A stretch of DNA of 64,000 nucleotides from Cyclina sinensis (taxonomy: Eukaryota > Mollusca > Bivalvia > Venerida > Veneridae). The notes under the pieces are model-generated. The model was not told the DNA's origin, did not search any database, and saw only the letters and a program-made list of their open reading frames with translations. The DNA is taken from NCBI GenBank assembly GCA_012932295.1, contig JAAONU010000004.1:6147030-6211029 (forward strand). Direction: 5' to 3'. Positions within the stretch are counted from its first letter, which is position 1. Each line of letters begins with the position of its first letter. The position numbers were made by a program, and so were the translations under genes. Shown one piece after another: positions 46,900-59,534 of this stretch.

Positions 46900-49600
46900 T
46901 TGTCAAGTTTGAATATTGCTCCTGATGACTTCTTCCTTTATACAATTTTGATCATGTTTGTCCAGTGTTTTAGGTAACTTCTTCATTGGTCCTGTGTGCT
47001 TTTTTTGTTGCAGATGCCTTCTTCCTTAAAACAGTTGTGGTCAGGTTTATCTAGTATTTCAGATGCCTTCTTCCTTAAAACAATTGTGGTCAGGTTTATC
47101 TAGTGTTTCAGATGCCTTCTTCCTTAAAACAATTGTGGTCTACTTTATCTAGTCTTTCAGAGGTATTCTTCCTTAAAACAATTGTGGTCAGGTTTATCTA
47201 GTGTTTCAGATGCCTTCTTCCTTAAAACAATTGTGGTCAGGTTTATCTAGTCTTTCAGAGGAATTCCTCCTTTAAAACAATTGTGGTCAGGTTTATCTAG
47301 TGTTTTAGATGCCATCATCTTTAAAACAATTGTGGTCAGGTTTATCTAGTGTTTTAGATGCCATCATCTTTAAAACAATTGTGGTCAGGTTTATCTAGTG
47401 TTTTAGATGCCATCATCTTTAAAACAATTGTGGTCAGGTTTATCTAGTGTTTTAGATGCCATCATCTTTAAAACAATTGTGGTCAGGTTTATCTAGTGTT
47501 TTAGGTGAATTCTTCCTTAAAACATTTGTGGTCAGGTTTATCTAGTGTTTCAGATGCCTTCTTCCTTAAAACAATTGTGGTCTACTTTATCTAGTGTTTC
47601 AGATGCTTCTTCCATAAAACAATTGTGGTCAGCTTTATCTAGTGTTTCAGATGAATTCTTCAGTGCAGTTTGATTAGATAGTGTTTATTTAGCTTTTTTG
47701 GTGACTGCTTCTTTTGAATAATCTGGGTTATCATGTAAATTTAATGTTTCAGGTGACTTTAGCCTTTGTACAAACTGGTTCATCATTGTTTCGTGTTTCA
47801 GAGGACTTCTTCCTTTAAAAGCACTGTAACATATTTGTCTAGAGTTTCTGATGACTTATTCTTTAATATACAGATTTGATTATATCTGTCTATTATTTCA
47901 TACGGCATCTTCCTTACAACAAACTGAGTCTTGTCTGTCTAGTGTTTCAGATTACTTTTTCCTTACAATAAAATGATTTATGTATGTCTAGTGTTTTATA
48001 TGACTTATTCCTTAAAACAAACTGAGTCTTGTCTGTCTAGTGTTTCAGATTACTTTTTTCTTACAATAAAATGAATTAAAATGAGTCAGGTCAGTCTTGT
48101 GTTTCAGATGTCTTCTTCCTTAGTAAACAGATTAGGTCATTTCTATCAAGTGTTTCAGATGACTTCTTTCTTACAACAAAGTGAGCCTTGTCTGCCTAGT
48201 GTTTCAGATGGCTTCTTTCTTACTTGTCAGTCCAGTGTTTCAGATGGCTTCTTCCTTAGTAAACAGATTAGGTCATTTCTATCAAGTGTTTCAGATGACT
48301 TCTTTCTTACAACAAGTGAGTCTTGTCTGTTTAGTGTTTCAGATGACTTCTTCCTTACAACAAACTGAGTATTATCTGTCTAGTGTTTCAGATCCCTTCT
48401 TCCTTACAACAAACTGAGTATTGTCTGTCTAGTGTTTCAGATGACTTCTTCCTTACAACAAACTGAGTCTTGTCTGTCTAGTGTTTCAGATGCCTTCTTC
48501 CTTACAACAAACTGAGTATTGCCTGTCTAGTGTTTCAGATTACTTTTTCCTTACAACAAACTGAGTCTAGTCTGTCTAGTGTTTTATATGATTTCTTCCT
48601 TAAAACAAACTGAGTATTGCCTGTCTAGTGTTTCAGATTACTTTTTCCTTACAACAAACTGAGTCTTGTCTGTCTAGTGTTTTATATGACTTCTTCCTTA
48701 CAACAAACTGAGTATTGCCTGTCTAGTGTTTCAGATTACTTTTTCCTTAAAACAAACTGAGTCTTGTCTGTCTAGTGTTTCAGATGACTTCTTCCTTAAA
48801 ACAAACAAGGTCTTGTCTGTCTAGTGTTTCAGATTACTTTTTCCTTACAACAAACTGAGTCTTGTCTGTCTAGTGTTTCAGATTACTTTTTCCTTAAAAC
48901 AAACTGAGTCTTGCCTGTCTAGTGTTTCAGATTACTTTTTCCTTAAAACAAACTGAGTCTTGTCTGTCTAGTGTTTCAGATTACTTTTTCCTTACAACAA
49001 AATGAGTCTTGTCTGTCTAGTGTTTTATATGACTTTTTCCTTAAAACAAACTGAGTCTTGCCTGTCTAGTGTTTCAGATTACTTTTTCCTTACAACAAAC
49101 TGAGTCTAGTCTGTCTAGTGTTTTATATGACTTCTTCCTTAAAACAAACTGAGTATTGTCTGTCTAGTGTTTCAGATTGCTTTTTCCTTAAAACAAACTG
49201 AGTCTTGTCTGTCTAGTGTTTTATATGACTTCTTCCTTACAACAAACAAGGTCTTGTCTGTCTAGTGTTTCAGATTACTTTTTCCTTACAATAAAATAAA
49301 ATAAAGTGAGTCTTGTCTGTCTAGTGTTTCAGATGACTTCTTCCTTAAAAACAAACTGAGTCTTGTCTGTCTAGTGTTTTATATGACTTCTTCTTTACAA
49401 CAAACTGAGAATTGTCTGTCTAGTGTTTCAGATTGCGTTTTCCTTAAAACAAACTGAGTCTTGCCTGTCTAGTGTTTCAGATTACTTCTTCCTTACAACA
49501 AACAAGGTCTTGTCTGTCTAGTGTTTCAGATTACTTTTTCCTTACAATAAAATAAAATAAAGTGAGTCTTGTCTGTCTAATGTTTAAGATGACTTATTCC
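46900..49600. repeat. Large minisatellite, 49-bp unit, about 50 copies
   Basis: The left part (47000-47660) uses ACAATTGTGGTCAGGTTTAT-type units. The right part (47930-49600) uses ACAAACTGAGTCTTGTCTGT units. Both share CTAGTGTTTCAGAT and TTCTTCCTTA at a 49-bp period, with a diverged stretch between. Every copy carries TTTCAG, a splice-acceptor look-alike. It ends at a C/T-rich tract (49612-49692). Confidence 0.92.
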
Positions 49601-49611
49601 TGTCGAACTGA

Positions 49612-49692
49612 GTCCCCTCTCTCCCCCACCTCCCCTGCATTCCCCCTCTTGCCCCATTTCCCCATCCCCTCTGCACCCTCCAGCTCCACCTG
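49612..49692. repeat. Polypyrimidine C/T-rich tract
   Basis: About 80 bases almost entirely C and T, ending CCCTCCAG. It resembles a long acceptor tract, but no suitable exon follows. Confidence 0.6.
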
Positions 49693-50673
49693 AAAAGAAA
49701 AGGGTCTTTTGACATGAACATTTCAGTTAGGAACATGTCAAGATGTCACAGTCAGTTTATCACACAATGAAATTGATAAACTATAAATATCTTTATAATG
49801 GAACTTATCCAATTTCCAAATTTTTTTTGTCCGCCAATTCCTTACAAATCACTTGGCAAGTCATGTTTATCTGCCCGATTTTAAGTGAATGCAATAAACT
49901 TAAAAGAACAGACTAAAAGAATTATCTACAGACTGTTTATGAAATAAAAGCAGACACTAAAATTACATTAGAGTGAAGATGTGCACAACATAAAGAAGAA
50001 TTTACCTGTAAAGTTGCTATTTATGTGTGTATGGAAGAAATTGCATTGTAGTACAGTTTGCTACATTTTTATCTGGTAGAGGAAAATTGGGAAAACCCGT
50101 AGTGGCTTCACCATACCTGTTTGTAATGGACGAATTAAGGAGAAGTTCCGTCTTTCTTATTGGAAGTTTTTTTAATGGAAAATGGATATATAGATTGTGA
50201 TTTCATTAAATTTGCATGATAAACAATTAGATGTATTGAAAAAAAATTAAAACTGTTGAATCTGAATAAGGTGAAAACTGTATTCACTATGTTCGGAGCT
50301 CTTTAAAGGAAAAGCTAGAGTGGATATTGGCATACTTCCTAGGGAATTTATCGTAGAGTTGTTTTATTAATTACTTTTTTCTGTTATGTTAGAGATAGTA
50401 AAATGTGTTAGAAGTAATAAAGCAATGCAAGGTGGTTTCCTTCAATGGAACTTATTTATTATAGCAATTTTTTAAAAATGGGGTAAGATACAGTTTCAGT
50501 AGACTAATATAAAAAATTTGGATGTAAAAGTGAAGCAAAGTTAGATGCAATATTAAATGTTAAGTTGAAAAAAAAAATCATAAGGAAATTTATGTAAATT
50601 GTGAAAATTGAATTTAGTGATTTGATTGGAATTATATCATCTGAATGGAAAAATAATATTGGAATAAGTGACA
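49693..50673. other. AT-rich sequence upstream of the 50674 exon
   Basis: No clear core promoter or repeat. Any promoter for the exon at 50674 would lie here. Confidence 0.35.
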
Positions 50674-50871
50674 ATGGATTTACTCGGTTCAGCGTTAAAC
50701 AAAATGCGACCTCGGCGAAGGTCAGTAGGTAACATTATACCGACACTTCAGGTCATACCGGATAATGAACAGGTTCAGATTTTCGAACCCGATAACCCAG
50801 AAGATGAATCAAAGCTGATGCTTAACAAATACGGCAGAAGACGGAGAGCCTCGTGCCCAGCGAACCCAAAG
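50674..50871 (+). CDS. Candidate first coding exon, phosphosite-rich N-terminus
   Basis: ATG (context AGTGACAATGGAT) opens 66 codons ending CCCAAAG|GTATGG in phase 0. The peptide has an N-terminal MDLLGSALNKMRPRRRSVG, an acidic middle (DNEQVQIFEPDNPEDES) and YGRRRRASCPANPK at the end. RRRS (residues 14-17) and RRAS (57-60) fit the PKA-type RRxS consensus. Base composition is markedly more GC-rich and coding-like than the flanks. No signal peptide or membrane segment. Phase 0 makes it compatible as an alternative first exon of the upstream gene, or it starts a new gene whose remaining exons lie beyond 64000. Family unknown. Confidence 0.6.
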
Positions 50872-53800
50872 GTATGGTAAGACTTTATGTGAGCTTGTCT
50901 TGCTACGGCTTGCTACTCATCTGGATATATCACCCTTTATTCATTTCTGAATCATGAGTAGAGGAAGCTGTATTCACTGGTACCCACTTACATCTGGGTC
51001 AATGGATAACAAACATCTTGCAGTAATTCAAACCTGAGACCTTTGAATCAGTGTGCTAACTAACAAACCACAGGGTTTTCAAGGCTCTTTTTCTTATCTC
51101 TTGAAAATTTTATTGTAGTCAACAGTGGGCGTATGGTTTTATCGAGAACTTAGGGCTATTTCTTAAATGAAAGCAAACATGTTTCACAGAAGAGCTGTTA
51201 TTCTTTGAAAAGTTTACAACAGCAAAATTGTGATAAGGAACTTTGAGCTAGTTAAAATTTAGGCGTTTTGACAATATACTATACAGGACTGAAGCATTCA
51301 GTTTAAAAGGTATTGGCCAGTTGTAAAATTGACAATGTAGCATTTTGATCAGGAACTCTGAGCTTCTTTGAATATTTCAAAATGATCCCACAGGGGTCCA
51401 CATAGACTGTAATTATAGTTTGCAAGAAAGCTGTTTAATATATCAAATGATAAAGAACATTTACTATTTAAAAGCAACATGAATGTTGTATTCAATTTAT
51501 TTCAGTTTTATAGTAAAGTATTTTAGTAAAACCATAGCATATTGAAATGGTGCAGAAATCAATTTGTTTGGTAAATTGAACAGGAAAGCAAATAAACAGA
51601 TTGCAGTATTGAAATTGATTGATTATATTTATATTTTGCTGAAGTAGATTTTACCAAGGTAAATGTAAATGATTTTGAGAAAAAAATTGATTAAAGTTTG
51701 AATTGATACTGGTTCTAAAATGGGAGATAAATCGCTCAGAGCAAATATTTGTTTTACTTGATAAAAAGCCTTTTTTGCTCATTATTGTTAAATTTATTTC
51801 CTATTTTTTCCCTATATCAAAGAAAATCATACCCTGTTTTTAACAAGTTTATTTTGGATTTCTTATCAAAAACAGGTTATCCTGGAGCATTCAAGTTGAA
51901 AGAACTGCAACTACATTGACTTGAGATTTTATGGTCGCCATTTTACTAGACAGTTTAAAAAAAAAAAAAAGACAGCACCAAAAAAACAACTGATTAGATT
52001 TGGTAGAAACATGAATTTTGTATATTTCAGAACTGTCTGATTCTCTGAGAGTTATGTCCCTTTAATTATATGAAATAATTAGAGAACAGTTACTGTTAAT
52101 TAGAATCATTATATTTATTATTAAAAGTGCTTGTTCATTTTGTTTCTGTGAAATGCAGATAACACCTTTTTTGAGTGAACTTGAAAGCAATGGGGAATAT
52201 GTTGATTGAATACTTATGACTGAGAACAAAATACCTTGTTGTTTATCATGGAAGTGAGTCATTATCATGTGTACTGACCAGCAAACAAACTATGTTATTG
52301 ATATAATCTGAAGGACACAAATTTTCTCAGAATGTTCCATCTCTTACAAAAAAAAAAAAAATAGTCCGCTAGAAATAATTCTGTTAAAATGACAAGATAA
52401 TCCTATTAGATTGAGGCAAATTAGTAGCGTCCTATTGGAAAGAATCATTGGGACTTAAGGACGACACATCCTGTTAGAAATAAAAGGTTTAGGAGTTGTT
52501 GCTGCATGAAAATAAGGGACCATAAACTCAAAAAGAAATAGCAGATTTGGTTTGCTAGAAAATATTTAAGATTTTTGAACTTGAGATCTTTTGTTGTTAT
52601 GAAATCTTTGCAGTTGACTTGTGAATTAGCTTTGTTACTATGTTACTAAATTGCAACAGTTGCTTGAAGTCATCCAGAAGGGTTAAAGCTCAAGGATTTA
52701 TAAGACTTGTACTGCATGTTGCAGTGAAAGGTTGTTAAGTCCTAAAGGTTTAATTAAGGATGACGATTTTATAAAGCTTATATAGCATGCTGAATTGGAA
52801 ACTAGTCTCGTGATAGATTTTATGCCCCTTTATATGCATGTGGATCCCTAATACAACATTTAGTGTTACTTCATTCTTTTCTCATGATATAAATCAGTAT
52901 TTCTGCTTCATTAACCTGTAAAGATTATGGTAAACCTGCCTGGAAATGTCCATATAAAAAAAACAGGCACATTTTTTATAACCTTTGGGTGGGGCGTGGT
53001 TTTAAATTTATTATCGCTAGTTTCTTAGGAGAATTGGCTATTATTTCAGATGAAATCTTTATATTTCTTTATATAAATATGTTTTCACAGTATCAACAGT
53101 GATTAAAAGTCACAACCTTGCTGTGATTCCATTAAAATCTCTGACACTATTAAGATTCCACTGGTTCATTAGCAAACACCTTAAATCAATGTGACATTTT
53201 CACTTCCATGTTATTTTTGTGCATTTCCTTCATTTACTGGGTAATTGCAGATCAATGAAGCTTTCACAAGCTGCTGATATGGTTAAATGTCATGCCATGT
53301 GGTTCAGTGTGATGACACCAGTTGAGCTCAGATAAGAAAAGTTTCCCTTGAAGGTAATTTGAGCTAACTGCATATACAGAAGCTGATAAAGGTCATGATT
53401 TTATGATAAAGGCTATTTCCAGCATTCCAAGCATGAAGGTTGTTTAATTCACTTAAATAATCGATTGATAGATTGATTGGATTGTCAAGTACTTTAGCGG
53501 TGCTGGCTTTTGTTGTTTCAAACGTATCTGACATAAACATGACACAAAACTGGATTCTCCGATGTTTGTCTGGTTACAAAATGTTTGTTATCAAGTTGAA
53601 ATTAACCCCTGTACACAATGATAGTGAAAAACATGAATTGCAGTTATTAACTTACAGCATATGTTTTATTTTCCTGTCCATCTGTCATTGTTTTTCAGCA
53701 ATACATATTAATTAGAAGCCCTTATAACTGACTGCTAAAAGTTTAGATAAAAGATCAAGGTCACTCTAGGTTTGTTTGAAGTTTTGGATTATGAAATACT

Positions 53801-54130
53801 GGTCTGTATAGGAAAACTTTTTGTGTATTATAGTTAAAGGTCAAGGTCAAGATGGTGACTTTAAATAAAAATGAGGGGTTCAAGGTCACAAACTTCCCCC
53901 TCTTGATGTTTGATTTGAGAAGTCAAGGTTATAGGTACATCAGAAAAGAAAAAGAACTTCATAAAGTTTAAAGACAATGTTGGGAACCATGGATGGTAAC
54001 TGCAAACATAAGTTCTGGGATCTCTTTCATGAGAAACACATGAACACATACACTATACAATAAATAGAGCATCTGACAAGGGCCTGAACAAAATTCAGGT
54101 TCTAGATTTGAATTTTTATGCACCCATGAC
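50872..54130. other. Start of a long intron, AT-rich
   Basis: No supported exon. A SINE-like fragment is at 50985-51085: on the minus strand GTGGTTTGTTAGTTAGCACA followed by CAGGTTTGAATTACTG. AAGGTCA-rich repeat sequence lies at about 53750-53900. Confidence 0.4.
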
Positions 54131-56455
54131 TTTTTAGCTCACCTAATGCTCAGGGTGAGCTTTTCTGATCGGTCTTTGTCCGTCGTCTGTCCGTCCGTCT
54201 GTCCGTCGTCAACTTTTCATTCAAACGACATCTCCTCTGAAACCAATGGGGCAGATTTAGTGAAACTTGCCTGGGATGTTCCTTGCATGAAGCTCTACCA
54301 AGATTGTTCAAATGGTTCTGGTCCATTGCATTTCTGGTTCACTGGAGCTAAAAATAGATTTTATAAGTTGGATCTTTAAAAATCTTCTTCTCCGAAACCA
54401 CAAGGCCTGGAGCTTTGATATTTGGTATGAAGCATCATCTAGTGGACCTCTACCAAGTTTGTTCAAATTATGTCCCTGGGGTCAAAACTGACCCCACCCC
54501 AGGGGTCAGTTGATTTTACATAGAGTTATATAGGGAAAACTTGAAAATCTTCTTGTCAGAAACGAGAAGGCCTAGAGTTAAGATATTTGGTATGTAGCAT
54601 TGTCTAGTGAACCTCTACCAAGTTTGTTCAAATCATGGCCTCTGGGTCAAAAATGGCCCCGCCCTGGGGGTCACTTGTTTTACATAGAATTATATAGGAA
54701 AATCTTAAAAAATCTTCTTATCAGAAACCGTAAGACATAGAGCTTAGATATTTGGTGTGTAGCATTGTCTAGTGGACCTCTACCAAGTTTGTTCAAATCA
54801 AAGCTTCTGGGTCAAAAATGGCCCCGCCCCAGGGGTAACTTGTTTTACATAGAGTTATATAGGAAAATCTTAAAAAATCTTCTTGTCAGAAACTGTAAGG
54901 CATAGGGCTTAGATATTTGGTGTGTAGCATTGTCTAGTGGACCTCTACCAAGTTTGTTCAAATCATGGCCTCTGGGTCAAAAATGGCCCCGCCCCAGGGG
55001 TCACTTTTTTTACATAGAGTTATATAGGAAAAACTTTAAAAATCTTCTTATTAGAAACCGTAAGGCATAGAGCTTAAATATTTGGTGTGTAGCATTGTCT
55101 AATGGACCTCTACCAAGTTTGTTCAAATCATGGCCTCTGGGTAAAAAAAAGCCCTGCCCCAGGGGTCACTTGTTTTACATAGAGTTATATAGGAAAATCT
55201 TAAAAAATCTTCTTGTCAGAAACTGTAAGGCATAGGGCTTAGATATTTTGTGTGTAGCATTGTCTAGTGGACCTCTACCAAATTTGTTCAAATCATGGCC
55301 CCTGGGTCAAAACTAGCCCCGCCCAAGGGGTCACTTGTTTTACATAGAGTTATATAGGAAAAACTTTAAAAGTCTTCTTGTCAGAAACTGTAAAGCATAG
55401 AGCTTAGATATTTTGTGTGTAGCATTGTCTAGTGGACCTCTAATAAGTTTGTTCAAATCATAGCCACTGGGTCAAAATAGGCCCAGCCCTAGGCGTCACT
55501 TGTTTACATAGAGTTATATAGGAAAAGGTTTTAAAAATCTTCACAGAATAAACCATAAGGCTTAGAGTTAAGATATTTTGTATGAAGCATTGTCTAGAGG
55601 ACCTCTATCAAGTTTGTTCAAGTCATGGCCCCTTGGTCAAAAATGGCCCCGCCCCAGGGGTCACATGTTTTACATAGAGTTATAAAGGAAAATCTTTAAA
55701 AATCTTCTTGTCATAAACAACAAGGCCCAGAGTTAACATATTTGGTGTGCAGCATTATCTAATGGACCTCTCTCAAGTTTGTTCAAATCATGGCCCCTTG
55801 GTCAAAATAGGCCCTGCCCTAGGGGTCACATGTTTTACATAGAATTATATAGGAAAAACTTGAAAAATCTTCTTGTCAGAAACCACAAGTCCTAGAGTTA
55901 AGATATTTGGTATGCAGCATTGTCTAGTGGACTTCTACCAAGTTTATTAGAAAAATGTCCCTGGGGTCACTATTGGCCCTGCCAGAGGGGTCACAAGTTA
56001 TAAATAACAATATAGAAGAAAATCTTTAAAAATCTTCTTGTCTGAAACCACAAAGCCTAGAATTTTAAAATTTTGCACGAAGCAAGCTTTACCAAGCTTT
56101 TTCAAATTATTAGATCAGGTTAAAGGTCACTGAGGCTAAAAGTAGATTTATCTACTGTACCTCATAGAGCCTTCATTTATAGACCAATATCTTTGATATT
56201 CAGTATAGAGGTTCCTTGCATGGACCTCTACCCATACGTAAGGTTTGAGGTCACTGGGTCAAGGTCAAGGTCACCATAACTTATAATAGATATTTCTACT
56301 TTCTGTCATAGAGCCTTTATTTATTGACTGATATTTTACATATTTGGTTTGTAGGCACTTACATATTTCCAATTAAAAAATGAAATACTGCTTAACAGCA
56401 AACCTACAGCCAAAGTACTCAGGTGAGCGATCCAGGGCCATCATGGCCCTCTTGT
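54131..56455 (+). mobile_element. Near-complete tandem-repeat-core (pearl/Helentron-like) element
   Basis: Starts TTTTAGCTCACC, with an AGCTCACC/GGTGAGCT hairpin (54136-54161) and a (GTCCGTC)n run. About ten units of ~165 bp follow (AATCTTCTTGTCAGAAAC, AGCATTGTCTAGTGGACC, CTACCAAGTTTGTTCAAAT, GGCCCCGCCCCAGGGGTCAC). The 3' module carries GGTCAAGGTCA, then GGTGAGCGATC, a GGGCCATCATGGCCC hairpin and TCTTGT. No coding capacity. Confidence 0.8.
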
Positions 56456-56459
56456 TTTT

Positions 56460-57110
56460 GTGGGGGGGGGGATGATATAGATTATTTGCCCTTGTCCATC
56501 CATCTGCGTCACACTGGTTTCTGTCACATGTAACTCCAAATGTATAACTGCTAGAGCCATAAAACGTTTTAAAAATAGTTGTCAGCATGTGAACTTATGC
56601 ACCCAGCTATTTCGATGTAAATTTATTGGAGATCGGCAGACTTATGCCCCTGATTAAGCAAAAAATAGCATTTTAAGACTTGTGTCCCATGTAACTCCAA
56701 ACGTATAACTGCTCAAACTTTCTAAGATATTGTCAGCATGTGAACTTATACACCTACATATTTTGAAGCAAATTTATTGGAGATCGGCAGACTTGGAGAT
56801 CCGCAGTTGTATGCCCCATGATTAAGCAAAAAATAACATTTTTAGACTCCTGTTGCATGTAACTGCAAACATATGACTGCTAGAGCCCTGAAACATTCTA
56901 AAAATAGTTGTCAGCATGTGAACTTACGCACCTGGGTATTTTGACACAGATTTATTGGAGATCTGCAGAGTTATACCCCCTGATAAAGCAAAAAATAGCA
57001 TTTTTAGACTCTTTAATGCTAAGGATAATGTTTATATGCACCTGTAATTGTACAGGATTTTATGCAGCACAATCTTGGGGCATTCGTGTCATATGGACCC
57101 ATCTAGTTAA
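56460..57110 (+). mobile_element. Second tandem-core element, adjacent and different family
   Basis: Three units of roughly 170-190 bp share CATGTAACTCCAAA, GTCAGCATGTGAACTTA and TTTATTGGAGATCGGCAGA. The end has GGGGCATTCGTGTCATATGG followed by ACCCATCTAGTT, comparable to the end at 39461. It abuts the previous element after a G run. Confidence 0.65.
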
Positions 57111-58169
57111 AGTGGAATTTAGTCATTTCTAAACCATGCTTCATTTGTAGATTTGAGTTGTAAACTGTAAGATCAGCAATCAACTCTGATAATAATGTTT
57201 TAATCACAGATAGTTGATACGGTACAATTTTTACAGCTTTTTTGAGATGTTTGATTACAGTCATTCACCCACCAAAGACGTTGACTAGAGTGATTAGAAT
57301 CTGCTGTACTCTGCATAGTACCTACATGTTTCACTGTTCCTGTGATGTTATGTCTATAATGATGGATTAATGATCTCAAGCAATTATGTTGTAGTGGATT
57401 ATAAATCCTAAGCAATTACTTTGATTGACAATTGACTGTATGGCCTGCAGAGAAACTGCTGTTTCTGCCAGCTCTTTCAGTATTGCTCTACAGTATATCA
57501 AAGTAGGCCGTGTAGAATTAAACTGTAGATTCCTATCTTCAAGACTTCAAGATAGTGTATAGCAAGTGTGTAAGTCTGAAACATGGTCTACATTATTCAA
57601 AGAAAAGCTCATAGCGACAGAACATGTTACCTTACACTGATCGTAAGTTACCAACAGCAGAAACTCAATCAAAGGTTGACAACGGAACAACTTCAAAATG
57701 AAGTTCCCAGATCAAAACTTTTTGTGACTTTATAGTGATTTTATTCATATGAGTTTCTATGTATTCCTGTTGTCTTTTGTACTTTCTTTCGAGAAAAAAA
57801 AAGCTGAGCAAAGTGAAATTGTCAGAAATAACAGGTTTAAAAGTGTGTGGTATTTACTAGTTCTTCGTGAAAAATGCCATCAGAAAAATGATATTTCACG
57901 GCCTGTCTGACAAGTTTGTTCTAGATTTTTCAGTCATTCTGTTATTTTCATGAACGGAAATTATAAATCAGTCAATATCTCGATAGCTGATTATACAGTA
58001 ATTTCCGCTGATAAATTCCAGGAGAAATTAATTATGATATGTAACAGAAGTATAAATGTATTTTTTACTGACATCTGAACAAATATGACTGATAGGGTAT
58101 AGAATTACTCAACTGGGATTTTAGTCTTCTGTGATGCACAAAACCACTAAAATTGCTTTAACAGCTTAA
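57111..58169. other. Intron-like AT-rich sequence
   Basis: No supported exon or element boundary. Confidence 0.4.
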
Positions 58170-58502
58170 AGGGACATATTCTAAAACTTACCAATGATAC
58201 AATACATAAGTATTTTATTAGCTTATTCTGCCAAATGAAAAACGATTGAAAAGGAAAACATAATACAACATTTAAAAATTTTCCCGTTATATGGCATATA
58301 TAAAGGCTTTTAAAATGTTCATTTGTAATAAATCTCTATCCGCCCAAAAATAGTACAACAACAAATCTTGATATAAAGAATTATATGAATGCATTCAGTT
58401 GACCTTCTTTAAACAGATTTATTGACTCACATCTTGACATAGTGTAATATATTCATTAGCATTAAAATTTACATGGCTTCGATCCACTAAATTTCTATGG
58501 CT
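58170..58502. mobile_element. TTAA-type MITE, copy 2
   Basis: TTAA then AGGGACATATTC at the left, and ATTTCTATGGCT then TTAA at the right. The interior aligns in order with the copy at 37600-37920. Confidence 0.65.
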
Positions 58503-59154
58503 TTAACTGAAGGTATAAGACTGCTATAAAACTATTTTTAGAATACTGTGTCATCAGCGTTATCATCATTTCTCTTGCTGTTGTAGTTACTGTTATAAAT
58601 GTCATTGTTATTATCATCACTGTTCAAATTATTATAATTGTTTAAGAACAATCTAAAGATGTCAGCAGAAGTCCATAATTTGAACAAGTATGCTTCAGTA
58701 CTGTAGGAAGTACCGTTAAACATATATTACTGTCTATTCTTTTGGCAGATTTCCTGCAAATATTACATCTGCTAACAGTTATTGGCATGCAGTAAAGATT
58801 AAAGATTTCAGCATGTCGATATATATGTATATTATTGTTATTATTGGTTTTCACAGGTTATGTTTCAGCTGTTATGTTTTACTGATGGAACACCAAATGT
58901 TTCAGATCAGCTAATGATGCAGTTCAAACTTCTCTTTTGTTAATGAAGCCGCAATCCATTCCAGATCAATTATCTGTTAAAAACCCATCTGGATTTGCTC
59001 ACAGAGGGCTACCACAGTGTGGGGATGGTGTTTTATGTTAGATTGTGGACTAAAATGAAGAAACAAGCATGAACCCTGAATATCAAGTAGTATCATTGAT
59101 GCTAGCCCCCTGTGGATTTGCTTAGCAAAATAAAAATAAATTTAAGGGTTTTAA

Positions 59155-59395
59155 GGTGATTCAGTGGCAGAGTGGTTTGTGCATTGATCTACGAAGCTAG
59201 CGACCCGGGTTCAATTCCAGGTAGCGACTGAGCTACCGACTGATTTCCCAGGACTGGGTGGTAACCTAACCTGGTACTGTTTCCAGAAGTATCGGCTTAG
59301 ACTGGGGATCGGGGAGATAAAATACACGCACAGTGGGCTCTTCTGGAAATAGGTTGTTCCACCCACACCAGGTGGGGACTTTCGTTGACTATCCA
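59155..59395 (+). mobile_element. tRNA-derived SINE
   Basis: A-box-like GTGGCAGAGTGGTTTG and B-box GGGTTCAATTCC lie 40 bp apart, followed by a core with AACCTGGTACTGTTTCCAG and a tail. It is a plus-strand copy of the same superfamily as the element at 8925-9115. Confidence 0.6.
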
Positions 59396-59534
59396 TGTTA
59401 AATAAGAAACCTTTACCTTTTTTACCTTTTCTTTATCATGAAAAGAAAATCTTGTTTATCATCGATACAAAATTTTGGTATATTATCTGTTTCATAAGGT
59501 ATGAAATTTTAATTGTAAACTGTAAATTCATTAA

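Noticed and set aside
49693..49712. Exon after the long C/T tract at CCCTCCAG
   Set aside because: The following 20 bases end at GTCTTT, a poor donor, and the tract directly adjoins the minisatellite.
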